Origin: Uranotaenia lowii
Taxonomy: Eukaryota > Arthropoda > Insecta > Diptera > Culicidae
Direction: 5' to 3'
Assembly: GCF_029784155.1 (NCBI RefSeq)
Contig: NC_073693.1
Span: 230,693,621 to 230,757,620, forward strand
Length of the DNA stretch: 64,000 nucleotides
Shown: in pieces, positions 58,682 to 64,000 of the stretch
Layout of the letters: every line of letters begins with the position of its first letter
How positions within the stretch are numbered: the first letter of the stretch is position 1
The notes under the pieces: model-generated
The model's database searches: none
The model's input: only the letters and a program-made list of their open reading frames with translations
Told to the model about the DNA's origin: nothing
Program-made: the position numbers and the translations under genes

Positions 58682-58934
58682 TGTAGTATGTTGTTGCGAG
58701 ATTAGTGTGTTTAACTGGCAGCCCGGTGGGGCGAGCTGTCAGTCTGTGCGTTTCGAGTGAATGCGTTTCGTGTGAGTGAGTTTCCGGTAAAGTGTGTGTG
58801 TGTGTGTGTATATGTCAGTGAAAAAGTCAGTTGTAAGTTAGCTGCGAAAGAAAACGGTCGAAAATATACTTCTCGGAAAAAACTTAAACCGCGTGGTTTT
58901 TATTCATCAGCCATCACATCGATCAGCCATTACA
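58682..58934 (+). repeat. 3' LTR of the gypsy element
   Basis: Matches the 5' LTR except for one substitution (GAGATTAGTG against GAGATGAGTG) and two extra GT units. The 104-codon frame at 58757-59071 is LTR read-through into flank. Confidence 0.95.
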
Positions 58935-58938
58935 ATTG

Positions 58939-59809
58939 CCAGAAATTAAAAATACGTAGGCTTTTTTACCCTTCTTTGGACCCTTTAAGCGGTAGTTTTA
59001 AAATAATCATGTGTTTCTCATTAATGTACAAGATGTTTATATTTTTTTGGGAATATATTAATAGTTCATGATCTTGTCTGCAAGTTTCAATGAGAATTTT
59101 CAACATAGGTTTAGCTGTTATTAAATGATTTAAAAAAATATGGATGACCAAAATTTCCTTCTTTGAACCTACTTTTCCTGTTTTGGTACTGAGCTGGTTC
59201 TTTGTATTGGACCTAGAATTAAAATTCATATAAAAAGTATGATTCTTCAAAAATAAATAAACAAAATCTTTGAAAATGTAATTTTCAATCAAATATATTA
59301 TAATAAAAAAGTATAACAGCTTTTTGGCGATTGAATACACTTAAATTTCTTTTATGATTATCTCAAACACTTTCACTCGCCGTCAGCTCTATAAGCATAA
59401 CAATATCTGAAATTTGTTTGTGTTAGCTGACTTGTAGTTTATTTTCGTTAAGCTGACAAAAAATGTTAGACATGTTTAATATTGGTTCTGAATATAATCA
59501 TATTTCTTATAACGCGCCCCACTAATTGTGCTGTCTGGCGTACCCTTGATAAGAAGGAACATTTTTAAAAACGTTGAAAATTTTATCAGAAAGACTTTTT
59601 ATGGCAAAAAGTGGTATGGTAGGATTCAGGAAGAATAAGAGTTCATTGTGTGCATAGGAGTATCTTTATCCTATGCTAGTAAAATTAATTATTTACAATT
59701 TCCTGCATTTTAGGAATAAAATAGGCTCTAGGTCAAAGAAGGAGCAATAACGCTATGTATGTATATTACCTCCACTTTGCTAGGTTATTTCTGTTTTTTT
59801 TTTTCGAGT
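58939..59809. other. gene-free AT-rich sequence
   Basis: No supported feature between the gypsy element and the next hAT-type element. Confidence 0.35.
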
Positions 59810-60241
59810 GTTATGCTCAGGGCTTGAGGCGATCCCTTTTGTCATCAGCAGTCAACACACTGGCTCAGTCAATTTCATGCATTCTACTTTGTGCGGTCCT
59901 TCACAAGCCATTCGTTCCCAACCCAACTGGGAGCATTCGTGTCGCATTCGTTCTTCCATTTCTCTAAGAAATCCTCTCTCGTTCAATTCGTCCTGCATTG
60001 CTCGAACTTCCATTCATGCTTCTACCGTCCACGGTCATTTAGCAGTCAAACGACTGCGAAAAAAACATTCACCTTGGCAGTCAAACCGCAGTCACTGAGT
60101 AGGTAGAAGTGAATATGTTTATTCGGTGCGAGTTCTATAGTGGAGAAGCAGTTCTGTGTGGAGTGCGAGTGACTTCTACATTTTACGATGAAAATTAAAA
60201 AAATTGTTATTTTAATTTTAAGTTTTTTTCTTACTTTTTTT

Positions 60242-61145
60242 TAGGGAAGAGTGGGGTAACGTGGGCCATGTTTTTATATTTCAGGTGTGTGTGTGTGTTA
60301 TGATAAAAAATTCAATCCAACTGTCATCGTCGTTGCTTTGCGTAGGCATATTTTTCTAAATGTTGTTAACTTGAATGCACATCATATGCTTCTTTTATTT
60401 ATCAAGCTTAAAATTTAAAAAAAAAATTACTAAACAAGCACTTGCAAATTGCATCGATCGGGAACCTTAAATTCATAACAAAATATGCTCATACGCTTAT
60501 GATCTTATTTTATCATTTTTTCGACGTGGAAAAGGAATTTTTGATGAAACATCTATAAGAAGTCATATAAACGCAACCTTTTTGCAAATCATAGCTTGTG
60601 GGGAGTGGTGGGCCACATTTTGTAGGGTATCTTGGACCACCTATATTTGTATTTTAAAATACACATTTAGAACTTGAATTACGATTTCCCTTTCTGTGAA
60701 GTATTCTTATGCCAAATGAAGAGTAATAAAAAATATTTTGTCCATCATATGTAAGGAATGTTGTCAAAACGTTCGCGTGCTAGGTTTTTAAGTTTTTTCG
60801 ATCATACGCAACTCTCTTTTTTTATTTCATAATCTGAAATTGCTTTAAAATAACGAAATGAGTTATGAAAGCACAGTTTTGGGTCAACTGATAAACTTTG
60901 CATGTTATTTTAACAATTTGGATTTAGTGGCCCACAATTCCCCACCGTTTTTCAAAATCCAAAAAATATTGGTCTTTTAAAAACAGTCAGAACTTGCTGA
61001 AAACAACCTTTTTAAAAATAAAAAAAATAAATGATACCTTGAAAACGTAGAAAATCATACCATTTTTTATTTTCATTTTATCTTTTATAATAAAAAAGTT
61101 ATGGAACAAAGAAAAAAGTGACCCATGATTCCTCACTTCCCCATA
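60242..61145. mobile_element. TAGGGG-ended element, copy 2, nested in hAT
   Basis: The left end TAGGGAAGAGTGGGGTAACG, followed by TGGGCCA, and the right end mirror each other. The interior matches 15060-15976 in the same orientation over most of its length (shared CATCATATGCTTCTTTTATT, CATACGCTTATGATCTTA and GGAAAAGGAATTTTTGATGA). No coding capacity. Confidence 0.8.
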
Positions 61146-62370
61146 TTTAAAGGTTTCTTTATTTTTCAGTGTAAATTTTTCTATTCTTTAAAAACCAGTT
61201 TTCTACAACGCGTCCGAAGACATGGCTTTGGTGCAATGCATTATGTAAATTATAGTGAATTATTTTTGGATCTATATTTGATGGAATTGCTGTTTTGAGT
61301 CTTTGGCAATGGTTATTAGACCGCTGCAAGCTTTGTATAAAAATTACCTATTTTTTAATTTTTACACCTCCCATAACTTTTTTTGGTTGTTTTTGCTACC
61401 AATAATAGCAATAAAATTTTTGGAAGCGATCCATCCTGTCCTGAATAAGCGCAACGAGTTTTATGTTAATATGGGAAACAAAAAATTTCATTAAAAAATC
61501 TCCAGAGATGTACTGAAAGTTTCTAAAAATATAACTTTGGATGAAAAGTATTCCATGATTCTTGCAGTACGATTTTGAACAAAACATAAACGTTACTTGT
61601 ACCCCAGTAAAGATATTCAAAGTTATACAAATTTTTTGTTTCAAAATTATTTTATTTAATTTAAGCGTTTTTGACTGTTTAATTGAAAGCTGTGTAACCG
61701 TAGGATGAGAATACAAATTCTCAAAAAAATTGCTTTGAAATAGCCAGAATTTTAATTGATTTTTATAACCATTGCCAAAACATTTTATGAAGTTATGAAA
61801 AGCTCTAGCAAGCAAAGTCTGCCCTTTTTAAATACTTTTCAATGGATTCAGTTTTTTTTATTTTGAAATGTTTAAAACTTTTTTCATGAAATGCTTAGCT
61901 GCTTGTCATGTTTGCAAAAAATGAAGCTTAAGAATAGTCAAAACCAAAAATCAAAGACCGACTTTATTTTAAGCTTATTTGAATTTTCTGGACGACTTAA
62001 TGTGCAAAATTTTTTTTCCATACAAAATTGAAACGCGTTGCGCTAATTCAGTAATCAACTAAATTATCTCAAATTTTGCACTGATGCTTGGTGGCCAAAA
62101 AGGCATCGAAAAAACATATGGGAACAAAAAGTCATTTTTGCAGCGGTTTAATGGTTATATTTTAACTTCACTTCCAAAAATGCATCATCAAGACATAATG
62201 CTTTAAAAGTTTTGAATGTCCGATTTCTAAGAAATGAGCTATCAGCATCTCATTTCTTAAATAACTAAGTTTTAGTTCATGCAAAGAATGATCTAGTTTA
62301 AAATTTTTAAATTGCTTGTTCTAGAGTGGCTTTAATTACTTCAGTTTTTTTCCTAATGTGATGCAAACTT
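61146..62370. other. non-coding interior of the hAT-type element
   Basis: AT-rich. The 139-codon minus-strand frame (61396-61815) has no recognisable domain and its composition is that of random AT-rich sequence. Confidence 0.4.
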
Positions 62371-62766
62371 TCCACCCAACCCAACCAACACATTCCATAC
62401 GCTTTACCTAGTTGGTTGGTAGGGGCTAGCAGGACGAGCCACACGACGAATGTTACTACCGGAGAGAAAAATTGAGAGCGAAAATGTCCTATACCTTGGC
62501 AGAATCGCAGTCACGCTTTCATTCGTTCAAACTCTCTGTTTGCAACCTTCGGTATGAATGAGGAGCGGTGGAATGAAGGACTAAAAAAATCATCTCTCGT
62601 AAAGCTGCAGCAGCGAATACCAAACAAGCAGTCAAGAAACGGCAGAATGACTGCGACCTTTTCGCATTCAATTGAATGCTTATGACCGGAAAGTCAATCG
62701 GTGCACATTCGTTCGTTCACGCAGTCACAGTCAGAATGCGATCCCTTACCAAGCCCTGGTTATGCT

Positions 62767-63110
62767 ATGATTCTTTAATGTATATGAAACGTATAACAAA
62801 TTTTGTTGAAAAATATACCTACCAAAATGTTTACTGGGATGCGATCAAGCTTTGCTAAATTTTAGGTTGTAACTCCAAATTCCTGCTAGATTAATTGAAT
62901 GATTTTTCATTTATTGTTGATATTAAATAGCTCAAGAGCTTTTTGAGTAATGTGCTCATGTGTGGTTATTTCGTACATCAGATTAGATTTAGCCGTCTTG
63001 AGACCTAAATGCTGAAGTTTAAAATGAATGCTTATTAGCACCCCACAAATCAGACTCTACTTTAATAATGAACTTGATTGGACGTGGAATTATCGGTATT
63101 AGATTCTATG
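62767..63110. other. gene-free sequence
   Basis: No supported feature. Confidence 0.3.
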
Positions 63111-63134
63111 CCAGGCAGGTATTAACAAGGTTTC

Positions 63135-63400
63135 TAATACCTGACATTGTGTTCTCAGCGCAACCGCATTGCATATGTTTGAAAGAAACGAAATAAAACA
63201 TATTCCATACCCCATGACAAAGCAGGATGGAAGCAATCAGCCAGCAAGGATATTCATGAATGCTGTACCACTCGCTGTGTGTGAAGGTATGTAAACCGGC
63301 ATAAAAAAAACCTTCTTTGTTACCAACCGACGGCAAAAAACTACCAGCCAAGATGAGCTGTCCGTGTGTATGTAAACCGACCGACAATAGAATACACTTT
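63135..63400 (-). repeat. fragment related to the element inserted in the gypsy 3' region
   Basis: On the minus strand, sequence around 63210-63140 (TTTTATTTCGTTTC, then CATATGCAATGCGGTTGCGC) parallels 58425-58470 (TTTTATTTTGTTTC, then CATACGCAATTCGGTTACGC). The 100-codon minus-strand frame across it has no domain. Confidence 0.45.
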
Positions 63401-63530
63401 GGGGGCATCCATAAATTACGTAACGCTCCTAGGGGGGAAGGGAGTAAGCTCCAGCGTTACGAATTGCGACATAGGGGAGGGGGGGAGGTATGCTCATCGT
63501 TACGTAACGATTTTTTCCTTAAAAATTTCA
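63400..63530 (+). mobile_element. end of a GGGGGCATCCATAAATTACG MITE
   Basis: GGGGGCATCCATAAATTACG, then TAACGC, a G-run (AGGGGGGAAGGG) and a second GTTACGTAACG palindrome near 63500. This is a recognisable terminus type similar to the GGGGCCGTTCACTAATTACG family. The opposite end is not in the window or was lost. Confidence 0.55.
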
Positions 63531-64000
63531 GTTTACTTAATCGCAGCTATTTCGATGTCATGCAATTTTTGCAAAATGATAAGCAAACCAAAATCAGCTT
63601 AAAACTTGTAAGCTTCAATATGATCAAAACTGGTTTGTAATCTTTCCTATTTAAAGATTCTGAGAGAGACTTCTTAAAATGCGTATTGAATATCCTTGAA
63701 ATAATCCGTTGAAAAACCAACTATTAGGTACATTTACCCCCAAGAACTCAATTCAACCTCAAGACGGAAATTTATTTTTTTCTCAATTGATTTGAAATAT
63801 GCAATATTGATTATTCCGACGAATCTTACTAAGTGAAGTATATTTTACATAACAAGTAAACCAAATAAAGTAAACAAGATAGATCATCAGTGAAGAAGCA
63901 CAGAGCAACTCGTTAAAAGACAATCAATTTATTTTATCAAAGAGTTATCATCAATGAATACTAAGAAGCGATTTGGATTGATATTAATTCCGTTTTGAAG
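63531..64000. other. gene-free AT-rich sequence
   Basis: No supported feature up to the window edge. Confidence 0.3.

Larger units (their letters stand above)
52936..58934 (+). mobile_element. full-length Ty3/gypsy LTR retrotransposon
   Basis: Flanked by ATTG on both sides (52932-52935 and 58935-58938), a 4-bp target duplication. The two LTRs (249 and 253 bp) differ by one substitution and a 4-base GT-repeat length change, so the insertion is recent. Gag and pol lie in different frames, with pol ordered protease, RT, RNase H, integrase (Ty3/gypsy order). No env-like frame follows. A DNA element is inserted downstream of pol. Confidence 0.95.
59818..62758. mobile_element. hAT-type non-autonomous element with perfect 8-bp duplication
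   Basis: GTTATGCT stands at 59810-59817 and again at 62759-62766. Termini are CAGGGCTTGAGGCGATCCC and (complement of right end) CAGGGCTTGGTAAGGGATCG. Within about 300 bp of each end are repeated GCAGTCA and CATTCGT words (for example near 59848, 60041, 60073 and 60088 on the left, and 62508, 62630 and 62721 on the right), probably transposase-binding arrays. The interior has no transposase frame and includes a TAGGGG-ended element at 60242-61145. Confidence 0.9.

Noticed and set aside
58939..59071. Env-like gene after the gypsy pol
   Set aside because: The frame is read-through from the 3' LTR. No signal peptide, cleavage site or membrane segment typical of env is seen.
61396..61815. 139-codon minus-strand gene inside the hAT-type element
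   Set aside because: Composition is that of random AT-rich DNA, and no transposase motif is present.

Overview
This window is eukaryotic, AT-rich, and built almost entirely from transposable elements. I found no convincing host protein-coding gene, no rRNA, no functional-looking tRNA and no CRISPR array. The element mix points to a dipteran, most likely a mosquito: a BEL/Pao retrotransposon whose Gag starts with a PHD finger, a Ty3/gypsy element, a Tc1/mariner-type transposase of mosquito DD37E style, Jockey-superfamily LINE remains, several tRNA-derived SINEs, and many TA-, TTA- or 8-bp-TSD non-autonomous DNA elements. The species assignment is inference. The region could be intergenic or the inside of a very long intron.

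Layout. 1-7 kb: a SINE, a tandemly duplicated MITE (1775-3610), then a 3.2 kb foldback element (3615-6811). The foldback is interrupted by a retroposed cassette holding one intact 387-codon zinc-knuckle ORF on the minus strand. 7-20 kb: mostly non-coding, with a solitary MITE end, tRNA-like SINEs, a CCCAAGC-ended element (13024-14373), a TAGGGG-ended element (15060-15976) and a candidate LTR near 16.05 kb. 20.3-25.4 kb: one LINE pseudogene split by three later DNA elements, one of them a decayed hAT that itself carries a SINE and another insertion. 26-34.5 kb: foldback elements, including a nest in which a TAGGGG-ended element holds a CACAGC-ended element, which holds a TACCGT-ended element, with a further TACCGT-ended element alongside.

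35.7-40.3 kb: a long, strongly strand-asymmetric pyrimidine tract (TTACTCTT/CTTCACTC words) that surrounds a 15-copy minisatellite of about 57 bp. 41.1-43.3 kb: the 5' part of a BEL/Pao element (LTR/leader with three 170-bp repeats, then gag), cut off by a 500-N assembly gap. 43.9-44.9 kb: a truncated mariner-type element with an internally deleted relative inserted in its transposase. 46-52 kb: further MITEs and SINEs. 52.9-58.9 kb: a young full-length Ty3/gypsy element with near-identical LTRs, an ATTG target duplication, intact gag, pol with two in-frame stops, and a TA-flanked insertion in its 3' region. 59.8-62.8 kb: a hAT-type non-autonomous element with a perfect 8-bp duplication.

The most unusual observations are the ORF1-only retroposed cassette, a group of four element families that share one terminal layout (11 bases, then a G-run, then a second copy of the G-run motif about 17-19 bp inward), and the pyrimidine tract with its minisatellite. 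All alignments were made by eye. Element boundaries supported by a target duplication are good to a few bases; the others are approximate.
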